The notes beneath the pieces are model-generated. The model had not been told where the DNA came from. It worked only from the letters and a program-made list of their open reading frames with translations, and made no database searches. Positions 1 to 6,598 of a DNA stretch of 9,453 bases are shown here, piece by piece. Location: assembly GCA_030691555.1 (NCBI GenBank), contig JAUYEB010000007.1, positions 1-9,453 of the forward strand. Reading direction: 5' to 3'. The translations under genes were made by a program, and so were the position numbers. Origin of the DNA: Candidatus Bathyarchaeota archaeon (GTDB lineage: Archaea > Thermoproteota > Bathyarchaeia > TCS64). Position 1 is the stretch's first letter; every line of letters starts with the position of its first letter.

Positions 1-2
1 CG

Positions 3-50
3 GTCGCCCTCTCGGTGACCGGCGAGAGGCAGGCACAAAAAACGGCTTAG
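3..50 (+). CDS. possible C-terminal tail of an upstream gene (partial)
   Basis: Reading from base 3, the plus strand is open for 15 codons and ends at TAG (48-50). The predicted tail is VALSVTGERQAQKTA. The first ten codons all end in G or C, which matches the strong GC3 bias of the confident genes here, and the other plus-strand frames look less coding-like. The piece is far too short to identify a family, and it could be chance. If real, the gene converges on the aldolase gene at 88-981, with 37 bases between the two stop codons. Confidence 0.25.
   Translation, partial: VALSVTGERQAQKTA
37..42 (-). terminator. oligo-T terminator candidate for the aldolase gene
   Basis: Six consecutive T on the minus strand (A at 37-42 on plus) lie 45 bases past the aldolase stop codon. 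This is the strongest T-run downstream of that gene, and archaeal RNA polymerase commonly terminates at such runs. An inverted repeat lies further downstream at 8-14/23-29 rather than directly before the T-run, so this is not a bacterial-style hairpin terminator. Confidence 0.35.
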
Positions 51-87
51 TTGTCTTTTCCCTTCTCCGCTGTGGGGCGCCGTTCCC

Positions 88-981
88 CTAGTATAGCTTG
101 GTGTTCTTCAGCGCCTCGGCGGCGGCCTTCTCCTGTGCCTCGGTGAGGGGGAGGAGCGGCATCCTCGGGACCCCCGCCTTGTAGCCCAACCCGTTCAGGG
201 CCGCCTTTATGGCGGCTACCTGGGGGAAGCTGGCGACCAGGACGTTGTTGACGTGGCTTGCGGTCCTCTGCCTCTTGCCCGCCGTGGCTATGTCGCCCTT
301 CTTGAATGCCTGGTAAAGCTCCACGCATGTGCCCGGGACGGCGTTCGCTATGGCAAGGACGGCCCCCTTCCCGCCGAGGCTGAGGGTGGGGAGGAACATG
401 TCAGCGGCCCCGCTCAGGCAGGCGATCCTGTCGCCGCAGAGTCGGATGATCTCCGCCATGTTGCCCGGGTTACCGCCGCTGTCCTTGACCCCGGCGAGGC
501 CGACGCAGTCCTCCGCTATACGGGCGATCGTCTTGGGGGCGATGCTGTAGCCCGTGAACTTGGGGACGTTGTAGAGGATGACGGGGAGATCTACCGCCGA
601 GAGGACCGCGGCGTAGTGGCGGTACAGCTCCTCCTCGGTTGGGCGGAAGAACCATGGCGTCGTGATGAGGGCAGCCTCGGCGCCCGCCTTCTTGGCGTCG
701 CGCGTCAGCTCGATGGTCTCCCGGGTCGCCACGGCGCCGGTGCCAGCTATGACCTGCACGCGCCCATCCACCTGATCGATGACGAAGGATAGCACTTTGG
801 TGAGCTCCTCCCTGTTCAGGTAGGGGGACTCCCCGGTGCTCGCGTTCGCGACGACGCCGGATACCCCCGCGCCGATCCAGTACTCGATGAGTTCCGCGAG
901 CGCCTCGTACTGTATCTCGCCCTTCGCGTCGAAGGGGGTGACGTTTGGGACGTAGACGCCCTCTAGGTTGAGCCGGGCCAT
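88..981 (-). CDS. DapA/NanA-superfamily class I aldolase (pyruvate-type), 297 aa
   Basis: This is a cytosolic TIM-barrel enzyme that forms a Schiff base with pyruvate or a 2-oxo acid. Visible family marks are NASTGES (46-52, carboxylate-binding loop), GTGAVATRETIELT (80-93), the catalytic Tyr in YNVPKFTG (Tyr137) and the Schiff-base Lys in GVKDSGGNPGNM (Lys166). The length of 297 is normal for the family. The start is the ATG at 979-981, because GGGAGG sits seven bases upstream and the family N-terminus (VPNVTPF) follows; the open frame extends further but runs across the promoter. The position equivalent to E. coli DapA Arg138, which binds the aspartate-semialdehyde carboxylate, is Phe142 here. 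A true lysine-pathway dihydrodipicolinate synthase is therefore less likely than a 2-keto-3-deoxy-sugar-acid or 4-hydroxy-2-oxo-acid aldolase or dehydratase. The family call is firm; the substrate is unknown. Confidence 0.93.
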   Translation of the reverse strand: MARLNLEGVYVPNVTPFDAKGEIQYEALAELIEYWIGAGVSGVVANASTGESPYLNREELTKVLSFVIDQVDGRVQVIAGTGAVATRETIELTRDAKKAGAEAALITTPWFFRPTEEELYRHYAAVLSAVDLPVILYNVPKFTGYSIAPKTIARIAEDCVGLAGVKDSGGNPGNMAEIIRLCGDRIACLSGAADMFLPTLSLGGKGAVLAIANAVPGTCVELYQAFKKGDIATAGKRQRTASHVNNVLVASFPQVAAIKAALNGLGYKAGVPRMPLLPLTEAQEKAAAEALKNTKLY

Positions 982-988
982 GGGTAAT

Positions 989-994
989 CCTCCC
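989..994 (-). promoter_or_regulatory. Shine-Dalgarno site of the aldolase gene
   Basis: On the minus strand GGGAGG lies seven bases before the ATG at 981. It complements the 16S rRNA 3' end and fixes the start at this ATG. The divergent acyl-CoA synthetase gene has no such site. Confidence 0.75.
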
Positions 995-1025
995 TTCTCT
1001 TGGTTAAAACTGGTGCGGGTGTTGT

Positions 1026-1033
1026 CTTTATAG
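1026..1033. promoter_or_regulatory. shared symmetric TATA (box A) of a divergent gene pair
   Basis: The octamer reads CTTTATAG on plus and CTATAAAG on minus, so it resembles box A in both directions. On plus its centre is about 30 bp before the ATG at 1060, giving a nearly leaderless transcript for the acyl-CoA synthetase. On minus, a start about 26 bp downstream would give a leader of roughly 22 bases that still contains the GGGAGG site of the aldolase. The whole intergenic gap is 78 bp. The function is inferred from spacing. Confidence 0.5.
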
Positions 1034-1059
1034 CCTCGGCTTCTGCTTCCTCTCACTTG

Positions 1060-2754
1060 ATGGCCCGGTTCTATCCCCCGGGGGTGCCCCGGAGCATCGA
1101 GTACCCCGTGATGCCGCTATACAGCTTCCTCGAGAACAGCGCGCGCAAGTTCCCCGACAGGACGGGGGCCCTCTTCCTGGGGAACGGGGTCACCTACGCC
1201 GACCTCTGGGAGAGGTCCCTCAGCTTCGCCAACCACATCAGGATGCTCGGGGTCGAGAAGGGGGACCGCGTGGGGCTGCTGATGGCCAACACCCCCCAGT
1301 TCGTCATCGCATTCAACGGGATACTAGCCGCGGGCGGCGTCGCGGTGCCAGTGAACCCCCTCAACCCCGTCGAGGAGATAGGCCGGGAGCTCCTGGAGAC
1401 GGACTGCCTCGCGCTCGTCGTCCTCGACAGGCTCCTCGACAAGCTGCCCCGCAACTTCTCGGAGGAGGTGATCGTGGCCGACGCCGCGGAGTACGCGCCC
1501 GTCCACCTGAGGCTGCTCAGCGGCCTAGCCTCCAAGGGCAAAGTTCCGCAGGACTCCCTGAGCTTCGAGGAGCTGACGACTGGGGAGGCCACGAGTCCTA
1601 TGGCGGTCGACCCGCGTGAGGACGTCGCAGCCATCCTCTACACATCGGGGACGACGGGGCAGCCCAAGGGCGTCATGCTCACCCACTACAGCCTCTGCGC
1701 GAACGCCCTGCAGAGCTACTACTGGCTCAGGGGCTGGGGGTACAGCCCGAAGCCGCAGCCCGCGGGGTGGCCCCTCATCCTCTGCGCGGTGCCGTTCTTC
1801 CACAGCTACGGGCTCAACATCATGAACGAGGCCGTGAGCTTCGGCTGCACCCTCGTCCTCGTCCCCGACCCCAAGCCGGATGCCATACTCGAATCGATAC
1901 AGAGGCATCGAGTCACGCACGCGCCCCTCATCCCCCGGTTCGTCTCCGAGGTCCTTGACCACCCTAGGTTTGGATCGTTCGACCTGTCGAGCGTGACGAC
2001 CGCCTCGAGTGGTGGCGCCTCGATAAGCCCCGGGCTCATGAGGAGGTTCGAGGAGGCGACGGGTGCGAGGTTCCACCAGGGCTACGGGCTCACCGAGGCG
2101 GGACCCGCCACACACGCCACACCAATAGAGGGCTCTCACAACTACCTCAGCGCCGGCATGGCCTACCCAGACACCGAGACCCGGGTCGTTGACCTCCAGA
2201 TCGGGGAGGTCGACGTGCCCCCGGGAAAGGAGGGGGAGCTGCTCGTCCGGGGGCCCCAGATCATGAAGGGCTACTGGAAGGCGCCCGAGGAGACCGCGAA
2301 AGCTCTCGAGGGCGGTTGGCTGCACACGGGGGACATCGTCCGCATCGACCCGGATGGCTGGCTCTACGTCGTCGGGCGCAAGAGAGACAGGATAGTCGCG
2401 GCGGGGCACACCGTCTGGCCCATCGAGGTCGAGGAGGTCCTCCTCGGCAGCCCCGAGGTCGCGATGGCGGTCGCCGTCGGGGCTCCCGACCCGCTCCGCT
2501 GCAACACCGACATACAGGCCCTCGTCGTCCTCAAGGAGGGAGTCAACCCCGTGGGCGCCGAGGCGAGGCTCGTAGAGCTTGCGAGGAGCCGCCTCCAGCC
2601 ATACCAGGTGCCCGGCAGGGTCGATGTGGTCCCCAGCCTCCCCCTCACGAACATGGGCAAGGTCGACCGCCTCGCCGTCGAGGCAGAGATCGAGCGCCGC
2701 GTCCAGAAGGCTATGGACGACTACGCCCGGGGGCATGCGGCGGAGAAATCATAA
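1060..2754 (+). CDS. AMP-forming acyl-CoA synthetase (FadD-like), 564 aa
   Basis: A class I adenylate-forming ligase that activates a carboxylic acid with ATP to an acyl-AMP and then forms the CoA thioester in the cytosol. The sequence shows the phosphate-binding A3 motif YTSGTTGQPKG (194-204), the A5 motif YGLTE (342-346), the A7 motif HTGD with Asp425, the A8 hinge GRKRDRI followed by AAGHTVWPIEVEEV, and the A10 motif NMGKVDR with catalytic Lys534. The N-terminal LYSFLENSARKFPDR and AAGGVAVPVNPL blocks are typical of medium- or long-chain fatty acid and aryl-acid ligases. The length is usual. The ATG at 1060 is chosen over an upstream in-frame GTG-like start at 1000 because the latter would code through the TATA element and adds no family-like residues. 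No Shine-Dalgarno is seen, suggesting a leaderless message. The acid used cannot be told from sequence. Confidence 0.95.
   Translation: MARFYPPGVPRSIEYPVMPLYSFLENSARKFPDRTGALFLGNGVTYADLWERSLSFANHIRMLGVEKGDRVGLLMANTPQFVIAFNGILAAGGVAVPVNPLNPVEEIGRELLETDCLALVVLDRLLDKLPRNFSEEVIVADAAEYAPVHLRLLSGLASKGKVPQDSLSFEELTTGEATSPMAVDPREDVAAILYTSGTTGQPKGVMLTHYSLCANALQSYYWLRGWGYSPKPQPAGWPLILCAVPFFHSYGLNIMNEAVSFGCTLVLVPDPKPDAILESIQRHRVTHAPLIPRFVSEVLDHPRFGSFDLSSVTTASSGGASISPGLMRRFEEATGARFHQGYGLTEAGPATHATPIEGSHNYLSAGMAYPDTETRVVDLQIGEVDVPPGKEGELLVRGPQIMKGYWKAPEETAKALEGGWLHTGDIVRIDPDGWLYVVGRKRDRIVAAGHTVWPIEVEEVLLGSPEVAMAVAVGAPDPLRCNTDIQALVVLKEGVNPVGAEARLVELARSRLQPYQVPGRVDVVPSLPLTNMGKVDRLAVEAEIERRVQKAMDDYARGHAAEKS
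2746..2754 (+). promoter_or_regulatory. weak box A candidate before the small gene at 2778
   Basis: AAATCATAA is the only A/T-rich patch near the end of the acyl-CoA synthetase gene and overlaps its stop codon. Its centre is about 28 bp before the ATG at 2778, the spacing expected for a leaderless archaeal transcript. The gene could equally be co-transcribed with the ligase. Confidence 0.3.
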
Positions 2755-2777
2755 GCCAGTGGTGCTACGATCCCCCC

Positions 2778-3242
2778 ATGCTCCCTCCGAAGGATGTTCT
2801 AAGGGACAGGATCGCGCGCGTCGTCGCCGCGACCCGCTTCCCGTTCATCGACCAGACCACATGGGACGAGGACCGGCGCACCCTCGTCAACACGCGCAGG
2901 GAGAAGACATTGGCCGTGGACGGACCCGGGGGCAAGGTCTACCCCAGCGTCGTCGTCCTCAACCCAAACGGCGCCATACGCGAGGTCGGGGAGGTAGAGA
3001 TGGAGGTCAAGCCCGCCCTCGTCCAGAAGTGGAGGCTGCTCTCCGAGAAGACCGGGATGGGGGAGAGGTACAAGAAGCTGTTCCTCTACGTCCCATGGGG
3101 CGAGGGGGCGGAGGCACGCAGGCTCCTCGAGGAGAACGGCATCGAGTACGCGGGGCTCCGCGAGTGGAGCATAGAGGAGGGGGCGCTGGTCACCCGCCCC
3201 GTCGTCACGCCGGACATGGAGTACGACCACAGGGTCAGCTAG
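2778..3242 (+). CDS. unrecognised 154-aa protein, possible degenerate PD-(D/E)XK fold
   Basis: Not a family I can name. It is soluble with no signal peptide or membrane helix. The middle reads VYPSVVVLNPNGAIREVGEV (54-73) followed by EMEV, then a helical stretch with KW (84-85) and LFLYVPWGEGAEARRLLEEN (101-120). The order strand - turn - strand ending in E-x-E/K - helix - LxVP strand resembles small PD-(D/E)XK nuclease-like proteins, in which the first block is usually 'PD'. Here it is Pro56-Ser57, and the second block is Glu72-Val-Glu74 rather than E-x-K, so catalysis is doubtful. The start at ATG 2778 is 23 bp after the ligase stop, has no Shine-Dalgarno, and fits a leaderless message. Its TAG stop overlaps the TGA stop of the convergent ATPase gene by eight bases. 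Coding status is supported by GC3 bias and codon flow; the fold call is a guess. Confidence 0.75.
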   Translation: MLPPKDVLRDRIARVVAATRFPFIDQTTWDEDRRTLVNTRREKTLAVDGPGGKVYPSVVVLNPNGAIREVGEVEMEVKPALVQKWRLLSEKTGMGERYKKLFLYVPWGEGAEARRLLEENGIEYAGLREWSIEEGALVTRPVVTPDMEYDHRVS

Positions 3243-6126
3243 GCAGGAGCAGGCTGGAGAGGTAGTCCTCCGCCTGCCTCACGGCGGCCTCGTCGTACAT
3301 GCTCCCCAGCTCCCTCTTCAGGTACTCGCCCAGCGCCCAGTGGAGGACCCCCGTCTCCTTGCTGTAGACGACGAGGCGTGTGTCCTCCAGCCTCTGAATC
3401 TCCGCGTAGAAGTCGTCGGCGATCCTGCCGTTGCCCCCGTGGAGGAAGCTGTAGAGCTCCGCCCTCTTCACCGCCCTCCTCTCGTGCACGACCATCGCCG
3501 CGTGTATGGTGCCGGGGGGGAGCGCCCTGATCCTGAGCCCCACCTCGCGGATGAAGCGCTCCCTGATCATCTCCTTGAACCTCCCAGACACGTCGACCTG
3601 GGTGAAGACGGTGGGCTTGTCGTACTGGATTATCTGGTGCATGCGCTGGTCTATGAGCTGGTTGAGGTCGTCGACGGTGAAGCCGGGGCGGACCTGTGGG
3701 AGCTGCGACTTCGCCGACCTCTGCTCGGATGTCTCCATCTGCCTAACGATCTGCTCCTGTTTCGCGGTGGCGGTGATGAGCTCCTTCCTCAGGCCGTCGA
3801 CCTCGGTGCGGAGGAGGGCGATCTCGTTGTCCCTGCGGGCGAGCTTCATGTCCAGCTCCTCTATGCGGCGCATGGCGCGGTCCGACGTGGGGGCCGGGAG
3901 GAACCTGCGTATCCCCGTCTGTGCCTCCGGGGTCTCCTCCTCCCCGGAGGGGTTGTTCATGTACTTACCGGCATCCGAGACGGTCATATCCCCCATGGCT
4001 ACGCGGCGCCCTATCTTCGACGGGACCCCCGCGGGGAGGACGTAGACCTTCTTGATGTCGTCGCCGAGTATGGCGAGGAAGTGGCCGAGGGGCAGGCTCC
4101 TGATCTCCTCGGCGTCGATCTTGTTCCTGCCGATCTGCTCGCGGACCCTCTCCACCTCGTGGCCCTCGCGCTGCCTTCCGAGTATCCAGTTGTTGCACTG
4201 GCGCAGCGGCATCTTGTCTATCCCCGCGATGTCCTGGCTGTCTATGAAGAGGTAGTTGCCGATGGCCGCGCCCTTCCTGATGAATGTCTCCGCGTAGAGC
4301 TTCACCGGCGTGTTCCTGCCCTGGGGGATGTGCTCCCAAGCCTCGGGGACGATGAGGATGGTCTCGTGGAGGTTGGTGATGACGTACTCCATGGTGCTCT
4401 GGATGACGAGTCCCTGCAGCTCCAGCGTCATCTCGGTGAGGTCCATGACGTTGATGCCGTCTATGATCTGGAGCGTCTTGCTGAACCTTAGCTTCTCTAT
4501 CTGGGGGACGACTATCTTCAGGTACTCTTCTAGGGCGGTGTAGACGTTCTCTGGGAGCGACCTCGTCGCCTCGCTGCGTAGCATCTGGACGTTTTCGAGG
4601 ACCTCCCTGAGTGTCTTTGTTCCCTGTGTGGCCTTCATTATCCAGGGGCGCTCGAACTTCATCTTCTCCCGCATCACGGCCTCGAGGAGGGTTGAGACGT
4701 ACTGCCAGTCGGCGCGCTCCTCGAAGAACGGCGGAATCTCCCGGTAGCTGTTGAAGCCGGACTCGCCGCGCTTCGTCTTGAAGGCGATGGCGCGCCTGTT
4801 GGCGCGGCTGATGATCGCCTCGAGGGTCGTCGTGTTATGGACGAAGACGTCGTTGACGACGAGATTACCCGTGTTCTCGGTGGTGACATCGTAGGTCTGG
4901 ACGACGCCCAGATCCTTCTTCTCCTTGATCTGCACCCAGTAGACGTCGCTCCGAGCCATCTGGAGCAGGTGTTCGTTACCGGTGTGCGTCGCGTACCTCT
5001 CGAGGGTGCGGCGGGAGGGGAACCCGTCCCTCTTCCCCGCCTTTATCCAGTGCCCCCTGTAGTTCTTGAGGAGAGGGATCTTGACCGGCACGACGTCGTA
5101 GGTGCCGGAGTGCGTCATCTCGCGCTCGGGGAGGCTCCTGCCGAACAACCCGATCTCGCGGAGGAACTTGTTCGTGTCCTCCCGCACTATCCTGAGTTCG
5201 TGCTTCTTTTCGGTGTGCCTGCTGTTGATCCCGAAGCGGAGAAGCAGGTGCTGAACCTGCCTTAGGAGCCTGTGTGAGGTGCTAGCGTAGGACACGAAAT
5301 GCTTCTCGTAGTAGCAGCCGTCGCCTCCGAAGAGTCGGTTCAGGAAGAGTCTGACCTTCTCGTTCCTTAGCCGGAAGACGAACTCGGGGACGATCTTCTC
5401 CCGTGAGGGTACCTGCTCCAAGCCGTAGGTCTCGCAGAAGTGCCGCCACTCCCCGACGCTTGGGCACCCGGGGCTGCCCTTCCTCGCTCCCTTCGTGTAG
5501 GGTAGGCTGCTCGACTGCTGCCTGATCCTGTAGTCGATCTCCCCCACTCGGTGGAGCTCCATGTCGTGCCTCTTCAGGGCGTTATCCAGGTCCTGGACGA
5601 GCTTCGGGTTGGATGAGGTGTATCCCGCCGAGCTCTTGCTTATGGTGAGGGCCCCTTCGGCGATCATGTGCCCGAGGATGATGAGGACGCTGTCTTCCGC
5701 GTCCTCCGTCGCCTCTAGCTTCTCAAGAGTGCGAGGGACTGCGATGTGGTCTCCAACGTTGAGTTCTCCTGCGGGTCTCCACCCGGAGGCGGTCAAGATG
5801 GGGTGGTCGGCGGAGAGTTTGACGCTCCGTCCATCCCTCAGTGTGAGCTGGAAAACCGGTTTCTGTTCGTCGAGGTGGACATCGGTGACCCTGTCGTGGA
5901 CTACCTTGAACGAGTCGTCGAGGGATACGACGTTGAATGCGTTCTTCTTCCGGTAGGCTTCCTCCACGGTGATCGAGGAGCCGTCCCTGAGGAGGATCGT
6001 GTCGTCTCCCGTGAGACATTTCCCGGATAGCTGGGTCATCCCCGTTATTACTGTGTGGTGGAGTCCCATGTGCACCTCTTTGCCGGTGCCGACCTCGAAG
6101 CCCAGAAGGATCTTTATCTCGCCCAT
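3235..6126 (-). CDS. HerA/FtsK-like ATPase precursor interrupted by an intein, 963 aa
   Basis: The precursor has an N-extein (1-36), an intein (37-431) and a C-extein (432-963); the spliced protein would be 568 aa. Joining the exteins gives the P-loop GMTQLSGKTTT, so this is a P-loop NTPase. The Walker B region is TILIVPEAWEHIP (589-601), with Glu595 kept but Pro594 where HerA/FtsK proteins have Asp. Next come the block FIRKGAAIGNYLFIDSQDIA (615-634, sensor-like) and RQCNNWILGRQREGHEVERV (642-661). A charged coiled coil spans about 748-805, and a winged-helix-like domain (about 875-935) ends the protein. The closest type is the HerA/VirB4/DUF87 group of DNA- or protein-pumping hexameric ATPases; no NurA partner is present here. 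The ATG at 6126 is supported by GGTGAG just upstream. The stop overlaps the convergent gene. The exact role (DNA processing, segregation, defence or secretion) is unknown. Confidence 0.88.
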   Translation of the reverse strand: MGEIKILLGFEVGTGKEVHMGLHHTVITGMTQLSGKCLTGDDTILLRDGSSITVEEAYRKKNAFNVVSLDDSFKVVHDRVTDVHLDEQKPVFQLTLRDGRSVKLSADHPILTASGWRPAGELNVGDHIAVPRTLEKLEATEDAEDSVLIILGHMIAEGALTISKSSAGYTSSNPKLVQDLDNALKRHDMELHRVGEIDYRIRQQSSSLPYTKGARKGSPGCPSVGEWRHFCETYGLEQVPSREKIVPEFVFRLRNEKVRLFLNRLFGGDGCYYEKHFVSYASTSHRLLRQVQHLLLRFGINSRHTEKKHELRIVREDTNKFLREIGLFGRSLPEREMTHSGTYDVVPVKIPLLKNYRGHWIKAGKRDGFPSRRTLERYATHTGNEHLLQMARSDVYWVQIKEKKDLGVVQTYDVTTENTGNLVVNDVFVHNTTTLEAIISRANRRAIAFKTKRGESGFNSYREIPPFFEERADWQYVSTLLEAVMREKMKFERPWIMKATQGTKTLREVLENVQMLRSEATRSLPENVYTALEEYLKIVVPQIEKLRFSKTLQIIDGINVMDLTEMTLELQGLVIQSTMEYVITNLHETILIVPEAWEHIPQGRNTPVKLYAETFIRKGAAIGNYLFIDSQDIAGIDKMPLRQCNNWILGRQREGHEVERVREQIGRNKIDAEEIRSLPLGHFLAILGDDIKKVYVLPAGVPSKIGRRVAMGDMTVSDAGKYMNNPSGEEETPEAQTGIRRFLPAPTSDRAMRRIEELDMKLARRDNEIALLRTEVDGLRKELITATAKQEQIVRQMETSEQRSAKSQLPQVRPGFTVDDLNQLIDQRMHQIIQYDKPTVFTQVDVSGRFKEMIRERFIREVGLRIRALPPGTIHAAMVVHERRAVKRAELYSFLHGGNGRIADDFYAEIQRLEDTRLVVYSKETGVLHWALGEYLKRELGSMYDEAAVRQAEDYLSSLLLPS
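4834..6018 (-). mobile_element. intein with LAGLIDADG homing endonuclease, 395 aa, in the P-loop
   Basis: A self-splicing protein element inserted in frame between P-loop Lys36 and the Thr that follows it. Splicing marks, in intein numbering: Cys1 in block A (CLTGDDTILLRDG), His72 in block B (SADHPILT), block F TYDVTTENTGNLVVND (375-390), and block G VFVHN with penultimate His394 and terminal Asn395. The +1 extein residue is Thr, an accepted nucleophile. The central part carries two LAGLIDADG-type helices, LGHMIAEGA (115-123) and LFGGDG (229-234), each keeping the acidic metal ligand (Glu121, Asp233). The endonuclease therefore looks intact and the element could still home into empty alleles. 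In many inteins block F has His where Gly384 stands here. The ATPase site is not formed until the intein is removed. Confidence 0.93.
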
Positions 6127-6129
6127 GCT

Positions 6130-6135
6130 CTCACC
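6130..6135 (-). promoter_or_regulatory. Shine-Dalgarno-like site of the ATPase gene
   Basis: GGTGAG on the minus strand lies three bases before the ATG at 6126. The spacing is short, but it supports this start and indicates a message with a leader. Confidence 0.5.
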
Positions 6136-6186
6136 AACCGAGAATGACTGATCCTATCTCTCGTCTTCAGGCTTAAATGAGTGAGG

Positions 6187-6194
6187 GTTTATAG
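6187..6194 (-). promoter_or_regulatory. box A candidate for the ATPase gene
   Basis: The minus strand reads CTATAAAC here, close to archaeal box A. It would start transcription near 6164, leaving a leader of about 38 bases that contains the GGTGAG site. A second weaker candidate, TTTAAG, lies at 6173-6178. Read-through from the winged-helix gene 110 bp upstream is also possible. Confidence 0.45.
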
Positions 6195-6236
6195 GGGGCT
6201 AAAAGGTGGGTGGGGGTGCCCAACGGGAGGCGTAAG

Positions 6237-6568
6237 CTAATCGTAAAGTCTGATCTTCGCCTGCTCGGTCGCCCCCATGAGCCTGAGCACGAGGGCTCCG
6301 ACGGGCTCGACCTCGGCGTGCCTCCTCTCCCCCACCGAGCCGTAGCTGATGAGGTTCAACTCCCTGAGGATGCGGGCGTTCAGCTTGAGCGTGGAAAGCG
6401 GGACGCCGGTCTCCCGGGAGAGGTTGATCAACAGCCCCGTGAGGGGACGGTTGTTCGCCGCAACCCTGCTGAGTATCAGGAGCTGGTTGTCGTTTAGGGT
6501 CCTTAGAAGGAGCCTGCGGAGGTCTTCGACTCCGCCGGTCGATATTGGAGGTGGGTCACTCTCTTCAC
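6237..6568 (-). CDS. small winged-helix DNA-binding protein, 5' end apparently frameshifted
   Basis: The frame ending at TAG (6237-6239) encodes a winged helix: a first helix LRRLLLRTLNDNQLLILSRV, a helix-turn-helix LSRETGVPLSTLKLNARIL, then RELNLISYG and a wing up to RLYD. This resembles ArsR/MarR-type transcription regulators. The only ordinary start in this frame is TTG at 6429-6431, which would cut off the first helices, although the frame is open upstream to 6623. A GTG at 6566-6568 lies exactly where a leaderless transcript from the TTTTAAAC box should begin, but it is in the neighbouring frame and hits TAA after 21 codons. One extra C in the ACCC run (6553-6556) would join it as VKRVTPPPISTGGVEDLRR..., giving a protein of about 110 aa. 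This is a sequencing error, a recent mutation or frameshifting. Target and ligand are unknown. It may control itself or the divergent transporter gene. Confidence 0.7.
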
Positions 6569-6590
6569 CTGTGGGGATTGCTCTGGTGGT

Positions 6591-6598
6591 GTTTAAAA
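6591..6598 (-). promoter_or_regulatory. box A of the winged-helix gene
   Basis: The minus strand reads TTTTAAAC, a good box A. A start about 26 bp downstream falls at about 6568, on the GTG discussed for the winged-helix gene, which suggests a leaderless message. Confidence 0.55.

Noticed and set aside
8..29. Inverted repeat CCTCTCG/CGAGAGG with an eight-base loop as a terminator hairpin
   Set aside because: It overlaps a frame that looks coding, lies beyond the oligo-T run in the minus direction and has no T-run of its own on the plus side within a few bases. A chance repeat in GC-rich DNA is as likely.
88..981. Annotation of the left gene as dapA (lysine biosynthesis)
   Set aside because: The catalytic Tyr and Lys are present, but the Arg that recognises aspartate semialdehyde is replaced by Phe, so only the superfamily is called.
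1525..2736. Long minus-strand open frame (403 codons) opposite the acyl-CoA synthetase
   Set aside because: It is a shadow frame produced by strong GC3 bias. It is rich in Asp, Val, Leu and Arg without any motif, while the plus strand carries every adenylating-enzyme motif.
3340..4491. Plus-strand open frame of 383 codons opposite the ATPase C-extein
   Set aside because: It is an antisense shadow with biased composition and no ribosome site or promoter at its start. The minus strand has Walker B, coiled-coil and winged-helix features.
4834..6018. Bacteriophage, insertion sequence or group I intron as the explanation for the insertion in the ATPase
   Set aside because: The insertion keeps the reading frame throughout, has splicing blocks A, B, F and G with Cys1 and His-Asn/Thr at the exact junctions, and has no terminal repeats. 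An intein explains all of this.
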